This document shows, one piece after another, positions 1 through 9,900 of a stretch of 64,000 bases of DNA. The notes under the pieces are model-generated. The model was given only the letters and a program-made list of their open reading frames with translations. It was not told where the DNA came from and did no database searches. The first letter of the stretch is position 1, and the number at the start of each line of letters is the position of its first letter. A program made the position numbers and the translations under genes. Source of the DNA: a bacterium (GTDB lineage Bacteria > Planctomycetota > Planctomycetia > Pirellulales > Pirellulaceae); contig WGNR01000017.1 in the NCBI GenBank assembly GCA_016124445.1, forward strand, positions 1-64,000. Reading direction: 5' to 3'.

Positions 1-1
1 C

Positions 2-121
2 GAACACCTGCTATCGGAGGGCAAAGCCAAGATGGTGGCCGTGGTCGCCTGCATGCGCAAACTGCTATGCATCCTCAACTCGATTGCCCGAAATGGGAAA
101 TCGTGGGAGGAATGTGTTTGA
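2..121 (+). CDS. IS110-family transposase, C-terminal fragment (5' end outside window)
   Basis: An open frame runs in from the left edge and stops at a TGA. Its 39 residues contain KMVAVVACMRKLLCILNSIA followed by NGKSWEE. This matches the conserved C-terminal helix of IS110/IS1111 DEDD transposases (typically K-x-A-x-x-A-x-M-R-K-L-L-x-I-L-N). The catalytic RuvC-like and Tnp20 regions would lie upstream of the window, so it cannot be told whether the element is intact. A tandem palindromic repeat starts 17 bp after the stop. Confidence 0.75.
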   Translation, partial: EHLLSEGKAKMVAVVACMRKLLCILNSIARNGKSWEECV

Positions 122-137
122 CAAAATAAGACAGTCG

Positions 138-418
138 CTACAATTTGATTCGCGGGCTATAAAACTCTCGCTAAAATCCTGTAGGGTGCGAGCAGCGAAG
201 CGAATCGCACCAAATGCGGTACCCACCTGCAAACAGATGGTGCGATACGTTCGGCTTTCGCCTCTCTTCTCACACCCTACAATTTGATTCGCGGGCTATA
301 AAACTCTCGCTAAAATCCTGTAGGGTGTGAGCAGCGAAGCGAATCGCACCAAATGCGGTATCCACCTGCAATCCGATGGTGCGATACGTTCGGCTTCGCC
401 TCTCTTCTCGCACCCTAC
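138..418. repeat. Tandem pair of 139-bp palindromic intergenic repeat
   Basis: Two nearly identical units lie head to tail at 138-276 and 277-414, plus a trailing CTAC at 415-418. They differ at only a handful of positions, including a 1-bp deletion in the second copy. Each unit has an AT-richer lead of about 43 bp, then two imperfect inverted arms: GTAGGGTGYGAGCAGCGAAG onward at 181-211 and 320-350, matched by the complementary stretch ending CACCCTAC at 239-280 and about 378-418. The arms enclose a loop of about 27 bp. This has the architecture of a REP/MITE-like element. Short reading frames through it follow the palindrome and are not considered genes. The remaining 419-636 holds no recognisable gene and must contain the promoter of the kinase downstream. 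Confidence 0.85.
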
Positions 419-624
419 GTTTTGTTTCGCGTCTCTCTCGATCCTCTCCTTGCTAGCAATTCTCCAGCGACCGAGATTCATCCAGGTTTCCACTTTTCCC
501 GCCACATCGCTCTTGTAAAAATTGCAAACGAGTTGCTAGACTCTCCCTCGCGCACCAAACGCCTATTGGCTGCGTAATGAATCGACCGGACCTGATTGAT
601 GCCGGTCTTTGGTGCTTCTGCGAC

Positions 625-631
625 AAGGAGG
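625..631 (+). promoter_or_regulatory. Ribosome binding site deciding the start of the histidine kinase
   Basis: AAGGAGG stands 5 bases before a GTG codon at 637 that is in frame with the sensor kinase. The longest frame begins at an ATG at 577, but that start has no comparable site and would add 20 polar residues with two Cys. The GTG gives the usual short basic N-terminus followed directly by a membrane helix. Confidence 0.7.
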
Positions 632-636
632 TCGCG

Positions 637-2253
637 GTGCTCAACCGACGTCCACTCAAACTCAAACACAAATTGATGATCGGCAGCGGCCTGCTGTTTG
701 GGCTCGTGCTGGCGCTGTTTGTGGTTACGACAACCGGTGGTCTCTCGTATCGCCAGGTAGCGCGTGACATTAGCGCTCGCTCGGCCGAATTGCCGCTGGC
801 GATCGATTTCTCTTTGGCGGTTTCTGAACTACGGCATACGCTCAACCAATCGAAGCCTTCCAAGCGTTTTGATTTCCATGATCCCCAGGTCTATCTGACA
901 ATGGTCCGCGAGGAATTTCGCACCAAGTTTCTTTCGGTCCAGGAAGCCCTCAGGCGCTACGAAGATCAGCTCGACCGAAATGGGGCCGGCGATAGCGAGA
1001 TCGGTGACGACTCGGACGAACGCAATACGATCGGCGAAATCCATGGATCGATTCAGAAGCTTGAACAGATCTATCAAAATGCCGACTGGTTCTATAACGA
1101 AATCAAGAACGACGAGCTCAACCGCGAAGTCGATCACTTGAACCTGCTGGCCAAGAAGCTGCCGACGTTTCTGATCGAAGACATGCAGCAACTGAAGGAC
1201 GAAGTTCGCGGGCAATATCGCTTATGGCTTTCCGCTTCGTCGATTGTCATGGGACTAACCGTGTGTGCGATTGCGTTTGCCTGCTATGCGAGTTGGCGAT
1301 GGCTTTTCAGCCCGCTGCGCACGTTGATGGATGGCTCACGCAGGGTTGCCAACGGCGACTTCGATCACCGAATTCAACTCGAAGGGCACGCCGAGCTCGC
1401 CATTCTGGCCGATGCCATGAACGCGATGACGCATCGCTTCCAGGAGATTGAATCGAACTTGAACGAGCAGGTTCAGGATCGCACCAAGCAGGTCGTTCGC
1501 AGCGAACAGTTGGCCAGTGTCGGGTTTCTGGCGGCTGGGGTCGCGCATGAAATCAACAATCCGCTGGCATCGATCGCCTTCTGTGCCGAGTCGCTTCGTT
1601 CGCGCATCAACGAGGGAATTACCGATCCTGACAGCGAAATGATTCATTTCCGCGACAGCGACGTCACGGTGCTGCAAACGTACCTGGGAATGATCGAAGA
1701 AGAAGCATTCCGCTGCAAAGAAATCACTGAACGGCTACTCGACTTTTCGCGTCTGGGAGATGTCGAGAAGACCGAAACCGATATCTGCGACCTCGTCCAA
1801 GGCGTCATCGACATGGTGCGGCACTTGGGCAAGTATCGCGAGAAGAACCTGATCTTCGAGGACGACCAGGTCGCCCTCGCTCCGGTCAACGGGCCGGAAA
1901 TCAAGCAGGTCGTCTTGAACCTGATCACCAACGCGCTCGATAGCATCGACCCAGGCGGAACCGTGCTGGTGAAAGTGGGCGATGATCGCGGTCAGGTCAA
2001 AGTAACCGTGAAGGATGACGGTTGCGGAATGAACGAGGAGGTGCGGCGTCACCTTTTCGAACCCTTCTTCACCCGGCGACGGGATGGACAAGGGACCGGA
2101 CTGGGACTTTCGATTACGTATCGCATCGTGAGCGACCATGGCGGTCAGATCGATGCCCGCAGCGAAGGACCAGGCCTGGGAAGTGAATTTAGTTTTACGC
2201 TGCCATGCAAGGAAGCAAGTAAACGCAATGAGCGAAAACACCAAGCAGCCTGA
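637..2253 (+). CDS. NtrB/AtoS-like membrane sensor histidine kinase
   Basis: This is a sensor kinase of 538 residues from the GTG start supported by AAGGAGG. It has a basic N-terminus, a first membrane helix at about 13-35, a periplasmic helical sensor region of about 170 residues, and a second membrane helix at about 205-228. A HAMP linker follows, then a HisKA domain with the H-box GVAHEINNPLAS (phosphoacceptor His304). The HATPase domain has N, G1 and G2 boxes (NLITNALDSIDPGG, DDGCGM, GTGLGLSI). It presumably autophosphorylates and passes phosphate to the sigma-54 activator whose start codon overlaps its end by 26 bases. The stimulus cannot be read from the sequence. The periplasmic part is helical and charged with no recognisable ligand domain. 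Confidence 0.9.
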   Translation: MLNRRPLKLKHKLMIGSGLLFGLVLALFVVTTTGGLSYRQVARDISARSAELPLAIDFSLAVSELRHTLNQSKPSKRFDFHDPQVYLTMVREEFRTKFLSVQEALRRYEDQLDRNGAGDSEIGDDSDERNTIGEIHGSIQKLEQIYQNADWFYNEIKNDELNREVDHLNLLAKKLPTFLIEDMQQLKDEVRGQYRLWLSASSIVMGLTVCAIAFACYASWRWLFSPLRTLMDGSRRVANGDFDHRIQLEGHAELAILADAMNAMTHRFQEIESNLNEQVQDRTKQVVRSEQLASVGFLAAGVAHEINNPLASIAFCAESLRSRINEGITDPDSEMIHFRDSDVTVLQTYLGMIEEEAFRCKEITERLLDFSRLGDVEKTETDICDLVQGVIDMVRHLGKYREKNLIFEDDQVALAPVNGPEIKQVVLNLITNALDSIDPGGTVLVKVGDDRGQVKVTVKDDGCGMNEEVRRHLFEPFFTRRRDGQGTGLGLSITYRIVSDHGGQIDARSEGPGLGSEFSFTLPCKEASKRNERKHQAA

Positions 2254-3619
2254 GTCGCTGAAAATACTGTTTGCTGACGACGAGAAATCTCTGCAGAAGC
2301 TGATGAGCCTGGAACTGCCGCGGTTGGGCCATACGGTGACGGTCTGCCCTGACGGCGTTACGGCGATTGCTGCGCTCGAAAAAGAGAACTTCGATTGCAT
2401 TCTGGTCGACTTGGACATGCCCGGCAAAAGTGGGATCGACGTGATCGAGAAAGCCAAGGAAACGGCTCCCGATACCGAAGCGATCATCCTGACCGGCAAG
2501 TCGTCGACCGAAAGCGCCATCGCTGCGATCCGCTTCAAGGTGTTCGCGTACCTGACCAAGCCGTGCCGCTTGATGGAACTGAAAACCTTGCTGGAAGGGG
2601 TGTTTCAGAAACGCGAACAGGACCGCAAGATCAAAGCCCTGACCAGCCGCTTGGATCGGATCGAAGGGAAGTCAAAGCTGATCGGCGATTCGTCGGCCAT
2701 GGAGATCGTGAACAAGATGATCTCGAAGGTCGCGCCGTCGAACTCGGCCGTATTGATCCGGGGAGAAACCGGGACCGGAAAAGAATTGGTCGCCAAAGCG
2801 ATCCACGATCAAAGCCTGCGGCATCAACAGCCATTCGTGGCGGTCAACTGCGGTGCGCTGCCGGAGAACCTGATCGAGAGCGAACTGTTCGGCCACCGCA
2901 AAGGGGCGTTCACTGGCGCGGAAGAAACCCGCATTGGGCTATTTGAGGTAGCCCACGGTGGTTCGCTCTTCCTGGACGAAATCGGAGAGCTTCCCAAGTC
3001 GCTGCAAGCCAAACTGCTGCGGGTGCTGGAAACAGGCGAGATTCGCCGGGTGGGTGAGAATAGCTCGATCAAGGTCGACGTGCGGATCATCAGCGCGACG
3101 CACCGCCATCTGGAAGATATGGTTGGCGAAGGAGACTTCCGCGAAGACCTGATGTTCCGGATCAATACGTTCGAGATCCAATTGCCGCCGCTGCGGGAAC
3201 GGACCGAAGATATTCCGCTGCTGGCCGAGCATATCAGTCGCCGCTTCTGGCCGACGATTCCAATGACACACACAGTCTTCGCAACCGAGACCATCCATGC
3301 CCTCAAGTCGCATAGCTGGCCGGGCAACGTGCGGGAACTGGCCAACGTGGTCGAGCATGCCACGATTTTGTGCGAAGAACTTCCGATCCAACCGCAGCAC
3401 CTGCCGCGGCGATTCAACGAGCAAGCCAGCGTCGGCCCGCCGCAACTACGTGCCGTAATGGGACCGATGTCGCTACGTGAACTGGAAATGCAAGCGATCC
3501 ACGAAGCGCTCGACCGGCACGAAGGCAACAAACCGCAAGCAGCCGAAGAGTTGGGAATCAGCTTGAAAACACTTTACAACAAGCTGAACCAGGCCACGAC
3601 GAACGAAAAGACGGCTTAA
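2228..3619 (+). CDS. NtrC-family sigma-54-dependent response regulator
   Basis: It has 463 residues. I chose the ATG at 2228 over the longer frame because it directly precedes the receiver domain and has AAGGAAG upstream; it overlaps the kinase gene, as expected for translational coupling. Domains in order: a receiver at 10-125 with phosphoacceptor Asp61 (ILVDLDMPG); an AAA+ sigma-54 activation domain at about 145-385 with Walker A GETGTGKE, the sigma-54 contact loop GAFTGA and Walker B GGSLFLDEIGEL; and a Fis-type helix-turn-helix at the C-terminus (NKPQAAEELGISLKTLYNKL). It should activate RpoN promoters on phosphorylation by the adjacent kinase. Targets are unknown. No convincing TGGCAC-N5-TTGC site was found nearby. 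Confidence 0.93.
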   Translation: MSENTKQPESLKILFADDEKSLQKLMSLELPRLGHTVTVCPDGVTAIAALEKENFDCILVDLDMPGKSGIDVIEKAKETAPDTEAIILTGKSSTESAIAAIRFKVFAYLTKPCRLMELKTLLEGVFQKREQDRKIKALTSRLDRIEGKSKLIGDSSAMEIVNKMISKVAPSNSAVLIRGETGTGKELVAKAIHDQSLRHQQPFVAVNCGALPENLIESELFGHRKGAFTGAEETRIGLFEVAHGGSLFLDEIGELPKSLQAKLLRVLETGEIRRVGENSSIKVDVRIISATHRHLEDMVGEGDFREDLMFRINTFEIQLPPLRERTEDIPLLAEHISRRFWPTIPMTHTVFATETIHALKSHSWPGNVRELANVVEHATILCEELPIQPQHLPRRFNEQASVGPPQLRAVMGPMSLRELEMQAIHEALDRHEGNKPQAAEELGISLKTLYNKLNQATTNEKTA

Positions 3620-3635
3620 AAAAGAGAGCCGTCTT
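3608..3635. terminator. Hairpin between convergent genes
   Basis: AAGACGGCT at 3608-3616 and AGCCGTCTT at 3627-3635 form a perfect 9-bp stem with an A-rich loop. It spans the stop codons of the response regulator (plus strand) and lexA (minus strand), which are only 14 bases apart. There is no long T-run on the plus strand. On the minus strand the loop supplies T residues but no tail follows the stem. A shared transcription barrier is plausible, not certain. Confidence 0.4.
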
Positions 3636-4245
3636 AGAACTTCCGCACGACACCGATCACCACGCCGCGGACCTTGGCGTTCTTGACGTAGATCGGTTTC
3701 ATCGTGCTGTTGGCGGGCTGCAGGCGAATACGATTCTTTTCGGGGAACCAATACTTGAGCGTGGCTTCCCCATCCTCGGTTTCGGCAACGACGATTTCAC
3801 CACTTCGGGCCGAGTCCTGCTGTTTGACGACGACATAGTCTCCGTCGTCAATGTGGGCCTCGGTCATCGAGTCGCCGGTGACTTCCAGTACGAAGTGATC
3901 GTGGCGATTGAACATGGTGCCGAAGTCGACCCGTTCGCTCTGACCGATTGCCTCGTGCAGCACGCCGGCGGCGATTCGACCGGCCATCGGCAGCCCGACT
4001 TCTTCTTCAACTTCGGCCCGAAGCTGGATGGCCCGAGACATGTTCTTTTCGCGGGTGATGAACCCTTTGCGTTCGAGGGCTTTCAGGTGGCAGACCACGC
4101 CATTTGGATTGCTGATCTCGAATTGCTCGCCAATTTCGCGCACAGTTGGCCCGTAGCCGCGAGACTGGATTTTCTCGCGAATGAAAAGAAAGACGTCCTT
4201 TTGACGCTTGGTAAGAGATTCGGTTTCCGAGGGCGAACTGGCCAT
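3634..4245 (-). CDS. lexA: LexA repressor, self-cleaving SOS regulator
   Basis: It has 203 residues, the usual LexA length. The N-terminal winged helix-turn-helix (about 10-70) carries LTKRQKDVFLFI and the recognition region GYGPTVREIG. The C-terminal S24 peptidase domain has the Ala88-Gly89 scissile bond in LPMAGRIAAG, catalytic Ser126 in TGDSMTEA and general-base Lys164 in ATLKYW. RecA-stimulated cleavage at the Ala-Gly bond would release SOS genes. It stands alone, convergent with the two-component pair. AGGA lies 9 bases ahead of the ATG. A plausible promoter lies at 4312-4340. Confidence 0.96.
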   Translation of the reverse strand: MASSPSETESLTKRQKDVFLFIREKIQSRGYGPTVREIGEQFEISNPNGVVCHLKALERKGFITREKNMSRAIQLRAEVEEEVGLPMAGRIAAGVLHEAIGQSERVDFGTMFNRHDHFVLEVTGDSMTEAHIDDGDYVVVKQQDSARSGEIVVAETEDGEATLKYWFPEKNRIRLQPANSTMKPIYVKNAKVRGVVIGVVRKF

Positions 4246-4311
4246 ATTCAGATATCCTGATCCGTCGCGATTAATGTCCCTTCGTGGGTGGAAGGGCGAT
4301 CCTGGATTTCG

Positions 4312-4340
4312 AGATTAGCCCGGCAATGTACAAATGTCAA
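4312..4340 (-). promoter_or_regulatory. Putative lexA promoter
   Basis: Read on the minus strand, a perfect TTGACA at 4340-4335 is followed after 17 bases by TAATCT at 4317-4312, about 67 bases upstream of the lexA ATG. The spacer starts TTTGTACATT, so TGTACA sits just downstream of the -35 box. Autoregulated LexA genes carry their operator there, but the operator consensus for this phylum is not known to me and none is claimed. Confidence 0.4.
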
Positions 4341-4501
4341 CCCATCTTCTCCGGCGATGTCGTCGATATTTTCTTGCCACCCTGCTATCTGCGACCTAGG
4401 GTTTAGGTGACACATTGCCGCGAACCACAGCCAGCCATCCAGCAGGCTTTTTATGCTACTCCCTTGTCTCGCTCGCTCCTTTCGGAGCCAGGAACGGTGC
4501 C

Positions 4502-4684
4502 ATGCTCGCCAAAATCCTCCAATTCGTCCGGTCTGAAGATGGCCCTACGGCCGTAGAATACGCCATCATGCTCGCGATGATCTTGATGACAGTCATCGGC
4601 TCGATCGCGGTAATCGGCAACTTGACCCAAGATAGTTTCAACTACTCAAAATCCGAAATCCAGCGAACATTCCCTCCGCTGTAA
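4502..4684 (+). CDS. Flp/Fap-type pilin
   Basis: A 60-residue protein from the ATG at 4502; the 29-residue upstream extension of the open frame looks noncoding. The short basic leader ends in EDG (Gly14), followed by PTAVEY and a long hydrophobic helix (AIMLAMILMTVIGSIAVI). This is the class IVb prepilin signature, with Glu at +5 and Tyr at +6 after the processing Gly. Such pilins are cleaved by TadV-type peptidases and assembled by the Tad machinery, none of which is in this window. It may be an orphan copy or serve a Tad locus elsewhere. Confidence 0.85.
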   Translation: MLAKILQFVRSEDGPTAVEYAIMLAMILMTVIGSIAVIGNLTQDSFNYSKSEIQRTFPPL

Positions 4685-4738
4685 CGCGTCAGGCCAGGCA
4701 CATGTTGCCGTGGCCCGAGTTTTTTCTCGATACGGACT

Positions 4739-6628
4739 CTAGAGAGGCTGCCCGTTCCAGCGAACGAACGCTTCCATGGCGAAGTATTCAGGCAGCCCAA
4801 TCTTGTTGTAAGAATCGGCCGTACCGATGTTCCGGTCTTCGGCACGCTCCCAGAACTCTCGCGGATCGGTGCCAGGGAATAGAGCACTATCCTTCTGGCT
4901 CTCATGCATGAAGATCGCCTGACGCTTTTTGAACATGTCGTTAGGCGACAGAGGAACGCAGATCTCGATCTCGTGCAGCGGATACTCCTGCCAGGCTCCC
5001 CGATACAGGAGCGCTTCAGGCCGGTTGCCGGTTTCTGCCTCGACTTCCAGCAAAGCTCGGAAGATCACCATCGCACAAACACGATGCGTTCCGTGCGGGT
5101 CGGAAAGGTCGCCGGCGATGTAAACCTGGTCGGGCTGAACCTTCAGGATCAGGTCCTTCACGATCTTGACATCGTCGGGCCCCATCGGGTTTTTGGCAAC
5201 CGTACCGGTTTGATAGAACGGGAGATCAAGGAAGTGCAAATGCTCTTCCTGGCACCCTGCCTTCAAGGCCCCGGCGATCGCTTCGCTGCGGCGGATGAGT
5301 CCTTTAATCGTCAACACGGTGTCGATATCGGGTTCGCCAGCCGATTTCGATTTCAGCGACTCAAAGACCCGCTTCTCGACCTCGGACGACTTCTTCTCGT
5401 CGATGCCAAACAAACGGTTGTATTGTGTGACAAAGTCGGCAAATCGCTGGGCATCGTGATCGAAAACCGCGATGTTACCGCTAGTCATGTACGCGACGTG
5501 CGCTTCGTGACCGTCATCAACCAGGCGAATCAGCGTGCCGCCCATGCTGATCACGTCGTCGTCCGGGTGAGGACTGAAGCAGATCGCCTTTTTCTTTTCC
5601 TTGCCGGCGGGATGATATTCGATCGTATCCATCATCCAGCGGAAAACCCGGTGAGCCAGGCTCGGTGCAGGACCATGGTGCCGCAGTAGCTGGTGCAGGT
5701 TGAACTTGCGGAAGTCATCGTCATCAAGCTTCAGCAACGCCTTGCCGGTTTGCTCGCACAGCCAGAGGACCGCCCGCTTGATCATCGTTATGTCCCATTC
5801 GACCTCACCTTCGGTCCAGGGGGTCGCGAATGCGGTCAGCTTGCTGGCGGCAGCCGTATCGACAAAGACGGCCGTATCGCGATGCTCCTGCAAGATGGTC
5901 GCTGGCACTCGATTGGTAATCGGGCCTTGGAGTGTCTCTTGAATGATCGACGACTTGCCTTGGCCGAGCGCCATCAGCAAGATCTTGCGAGCCTCGAGAA
6001 TCGTACCGATTCCCATGGTGATTGCCTGATGCGGGACGTTCTCTTCATGAAAGAAGTCTGAAGCTGCCCCACGGCGGGTCAGCGGGTCGAGCGTGCAAAG
6101 ACGCGTGCGACTGTTGCGGATGCTGAATGGCTCGTTGAAGCCAATGTGCCCGTTCGAGCCAATCCCCAACAGCATCAGATCGATTCCGCCGGCTTCGCGA
6201 ATCTTTGCCTCGAAATCGTCGCAGTAGGCTTCGACCTCTTCGAGAGGAATTGTCCCGTCAGGGATGTGAATATTCTCAGGTGGAATGTTGACGTGCTGGA
6301 AAAAAACTTCGTGCATCGTCCGGTGATAACTTTGCAACTGGTCCGGTTTCAGACCGTAGTATTCGTCCAGATTAAAGGTAATCACGTTGGACAAGTCCAA
6401 CCCTTCATCCTGGTGCATACGGACCAGTTCGCGATAGACGCCCGTCGGCGTTGAACCCGTGGGCAATCCCAGCACGGCCGAGGCCTTTTGGGCCTGTCTC
6501 TCGCGAATAATGGCAGCTACGATCTCAGCGACATGCAAAGAGAGAGCTTCGCTGGTAGCAAAAACAGAGCATGGTAGAGCGGTTGACTGGATCGACATCA
6601 CAGGTCGATCAGCGGTTCGTTCAGTCAT
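4739..6628 (-). CDS. nagB: Glucosamine-6-phosphate deaminase fused to LmbE/PIG-L-type deacetylase domain
   Basis: It has 629 residues, against about 260 for stand-alone NagB. The N-terminal half (about 20-280) is a NagB isomerase/deaminase with LGLPTGSTPTGVYREL, the catalytic-loop NLDEYYG and GIGSNGHIGFNEP. It converts glucosamine-6-P to fructose-6-P and ammonia. The C-terminal part (about 345-610) is an LmbE/PIG-L-like zinc-dependent deacetylase, with CFSPHPDDDVISMGG (His-Pro-Asp-Asp metal site) and a second metal motif in SDPHGTHR. The fusion suggests coupled N-deacetylation and deamination of an amino sugar, though the second domain's substrate is not shown. The gene is divergent from the large PVC dehydrogenase. 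Confidence 0.9.
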   Translation of the reverse strand: MTERTADRPVMSIQSTALPCSVFATSEALSLHVAEIVAAIIRERQAQKASAVLGLPTGSTPTGVYRELVRMHQDEGLDLSNVITFNLDEYYGLKPDQLQSYHRTMHEVFFQHVNIPPENIHIPDGTIPLEEVEAYCDDFEAKIREAGGIDLMLLGIGSNGHIGFNEPFSIRNSRTRLCTLDPLTRRGAASDFFHEENVPHQAITMGIGTILEARKILLMALGQGKSSIIQETLQGPITNRVPATILQEHRDTAVFVDTAAASKLTAFATPWTEGEVEWDITMIKRAVLWLCEQTGKALLKLDDDDFRKFNLHQLLRHHGPAPSLAHRVFRWMMDTIEYHPAGKEKKKAICFSPHPDDDVISMGGTLIRLVDDGHEAHVAYMTSGNIAVFDHDAQRFADFVTQYNRLFGIDEKKSSEVEKRVFESLKSKSAGEPDIDTVLTIKGLIRRSEAIAGALKAGCQEEHLHFLDLPFYQTGTVAKNPMGPDDVKIVKDLILKVQPDQVYIAGDLSDPHGTHRVCAMVIFRALLEVEAETGNRPEALLYRGAWQEYPLHEIEICVPLSPNDMFKKRQAIFMHESQKDSALFPGTDPREFWERAEDRNIGTADSYNKIGLPEYFAMEAFVRWNGQPL

Positions 6629-6938
6629 AATTCTCGTCGTTCAGGTTGTAGGTGGAGCGAAGGTGTCTCCCTCCGCAGCAATTAATCTCGAACCGAATCG
6701 GCAAGTATGAACGATCACCAGTGGATTGAATAGGTAGCGAAAGCGGCGAGCCGGGGAAATCGTTGCAAAAAAGCTACAATCCCCGAGACTTATTTGGGGA
6801 GACGTCTGGTAAATCCCCACTATATTTGAATGTGTCGGTAATCTTTGCCACCCTTCGGCTATTCCGACTTGCCTCGGAGCGGTGATTTCGATGCAAACCT
6901 TTTCCTAAAATCCGATACCTCCAGCCCACCTCACTGCC
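6629..6938. other. Divergent intergenic region, nagB / PVC dehydrogenase
   Basis: A 310-bp spacer between divergent genes that must hold both promoters. A short inverted repeat, TCCCC at 6780-6784 and GGGGA at 6796-6800, lies mid-region. TAAAAT at 6906-6911 resembles a -10 box for the plus-strand gene, but no good -35 lies at the right distance. No small gene is seen. Confidence 0.5.
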
Positions 6939-9900
6939 ATGCACAGCGCTAAACGGATTCTTTGTTTCATCGCCGGTTTTTTGGTTCTGCTCTCAAATCT
7001 GGGAAACCTGTACGCTGCAGACACCCAACCAAGCCAAGACCGCGTCTCGGTCTTGTTTCTGGGCGACAACGGGCATCATCAGCCGGCCCGTCGATTCGTC
7101 GAGCTTCAACCAGCTTTGGAAGCCCGTGGGATCGATCTGAAGTACACCGATTCGATGGCAGATATCAATCCGGAAACGCTTGCAAAATTTGACGGGTTGA
7201 TGATCTACGCCAACACGACAGAGATCTCCCCCGAAGCGGAGAAGGCAATGATCGACTATGTCGAAAGTGGGCATGGCCTGATTCCGCTGCACTGTGCATC
7301 ATATTGCTTCCTGAATTCGCCCAAGTATGTCGCCCTGGTTGGTGCTCAATTCAAGAGCCACGGCACCGGGACGTTCCGTACGAAGATCACCGCGCCGAAT
7401 CATCCGGTGATGAAAAACTTCGACGGATTCCAAAGCTGGGACGAAACCTACGTCCACGCCAAGCACAACGAGAAAGACCGTACGGTGCTTTCGTATCGCA
7501 TCGACGATCGCAATCAGGAACCATGGACCTGGGTTCGTACCCAAGGCAAAGGCCGCGTCTTCTATACCGCTTGGGGGCATGACGATCGAACCTGGACCAA
7601 CCCTGGCTTCGCGAACCTGGTCGAACGAGGCGTTCGCTGGGCTGTCGGGCAAGATCCCGGCGTCGTCCCTGCCTTCCCGCCGAGCGTCAAAGGCCTGATC
7701 ACCGCGTTCGACCATCCGATGCAAGTGCCCAAGGCTCAAAAGCCAAACACCAACGTCAAGCCGTTTGACTACGTCGATGTCGGAGCCAAGATTCCCAACT
7801 ACACCGCTGGTGCCAACTGGGGAACCCAGGCCAAGCCGTTGAACCTGATGCAGAAGCCTCTTTCCCCGGAAGAATCGGAGAAGCACCTGGTGCTGCCCGA
7901 AGGCTTCGAAGCAAAGCTGTTTGCCTCGGAAGAATTGTTCGAGGGTGGCAAGCCGATCGCTATGACCTGGGACGCCAAAGGGCGCCTTTGGATGTGCATG
8001 ACGCTTGACTACCCGAACCAACTGCACAACCCTGGCCCAGGCCGCGACCGCATTGTCATCTGCGAAGACACCGATGGCGACCTGAAGGGTGACAAAGTCA
8101 CAACGTTCGCCGAAGGTTTGAGCATCCCAACTTCGATCGCCTTCTACAACGACGGCGTGATCGTCCACAACGGTGCCGAAACGCTCTACCTGAAAGACAC
8201 CAACGGCGACGATGTCGCCGACGAAAAGAAGGTGCTGTTCAGCGGCTGGAATATCCGCGACACCCACGGCGGTGTGAGCAACTTCCAGTACGGCCTGGAC
8301 AACTGGATCTGGGGCATGCAAGGCTACAACGATTCGCACCCGGTCGTGCAAGGTGTCGAACAGCCAGGCTTCCGTAACGGTTTCTTCCGCTTCAAGCCAG
8401 ATGGCAGCCAGTTGGAGTTCATCCGCTCGACCAACAATAACACGTGGGGCCTGGGCATGAGCGAAGAAGGAATCATCTTCGGCTCGACTGCCAACCACTG
8501 CCCGAGCGTCTACATGCCGATTCCAAACCGCTACTACGAACGCGTTCGCGGCTGGACCGCTCGACTGGTGCTCGACTCGATGGCCGATACCCACAAGTTC
8601 GATCCGATCACCGACAAGGTTCGCCAGGTCGACCATCACGGTGGTTACACAGCTGGTGCTGGCCATTCGCTCTACACGGCTCGTAACTATCCCGAATCGT
8701 TCTGGAACCGCGTCGCCTTCGTGAATGGACCGACCGGACACTTGACCGGCGCGTTTGTCATCTCGCGAGAAGGCAGCGACTTCCACTCGACCAGCCCGTT
8801 CAATCTGGTTGCTTCGGACGACGAATGGACCGCTCCGATTCAGGCCGAAGTTGGCCCGGATGGCAATGTCTGGGTTCTCGACTGGTACAACTACATCGTC
8901 CAGCACAACCCAACGCCGCATGGATTCAAGACTGGTAAGGGTGCCGCCTACGAAACCGACCTGCGTGACAAACGCCATGGCCGCATCTATCGCATCGTCT
9001 ACACCGGCGAAGGTGCCAAGCCTGACGTCGCCTGGCAAAAGAACCTGGAAACAGCCAACCCTGAAACACTGGTCGCCACACTCAACAACGACAATCTTCT
9101 GTGGCGTCGCCATGCCCAGCAACTTTTGGTCGAACGTGGCAAGCAAGATGTGGTTCCGGCCCTGATCGCCCTGATCGAGGACGACTCGGTCGACGAGATC
9201 GGTCTGAACGTTGGTGCAATCCACGCACTGTGGACCCTCAAGGGACTTGGTGCCCTGGACGAAACCAATAGTGCCGCCACCAAAGCAGCCTATGCCGCGC
9301 TGCAGCACAACGCTCCTGGCGTTCGTCGCAATGCGGTTCAAGTCCTGCCGATCGCTCCGGAAAGCACCGCCGCAATCTTGCAGAGCGGCGCACTGAACGA
9401 CGTCGATCCTCAGGTTCGCCTGATGACACTGCTCGCCCTGGCCGATCAGCCTGCCAGCGATGCCGCTGCGGCGGACATCCTGGCGATGATCACGTTACCC
9501 GAGAATGCCGAAGATCGCTGGATCCCGGACGCCGCGACGGCCGCTGCCGCCAACCAGGGAGCCAACTTCCTGGAAGCGATTGCCAAAGCCGATAAGCTCG
9601 ATGAGTCGACCCGCGAACTGCTGGCCGTGGTTTCCGAAAACTACGCCCGCAGCGGCCCGACCGACACGATCGCCCAACTGCTAACGTCGATCGAAACCGC
9701 TCAGCCTGAAATCGCCTCCGCCATTGTCACTGGCCTGACCAAGGGTTGGCCGAAAGATAAGAAGCCGGAAGTCACCAAGGCAATGGATGAAGCCCTCGTT
9801 CACCTCTCGGACAAACTGCCCAACTCGACTCGCGGTCCGCTGATTGGCCTGGCAATCGGTTGGGGGAGCGAGGGACTGGCCTCCAAGCTAGAGGAACTGG

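Noticed and set aside
7299..9341. 680-codon open frame on the minus strand
   Set aside because: It lies antisense within the PVC dehydrogenase gene, whose motifs are clear; the frame stays open because of the host gene's codon bias, and its peptide has no recognisable domain.
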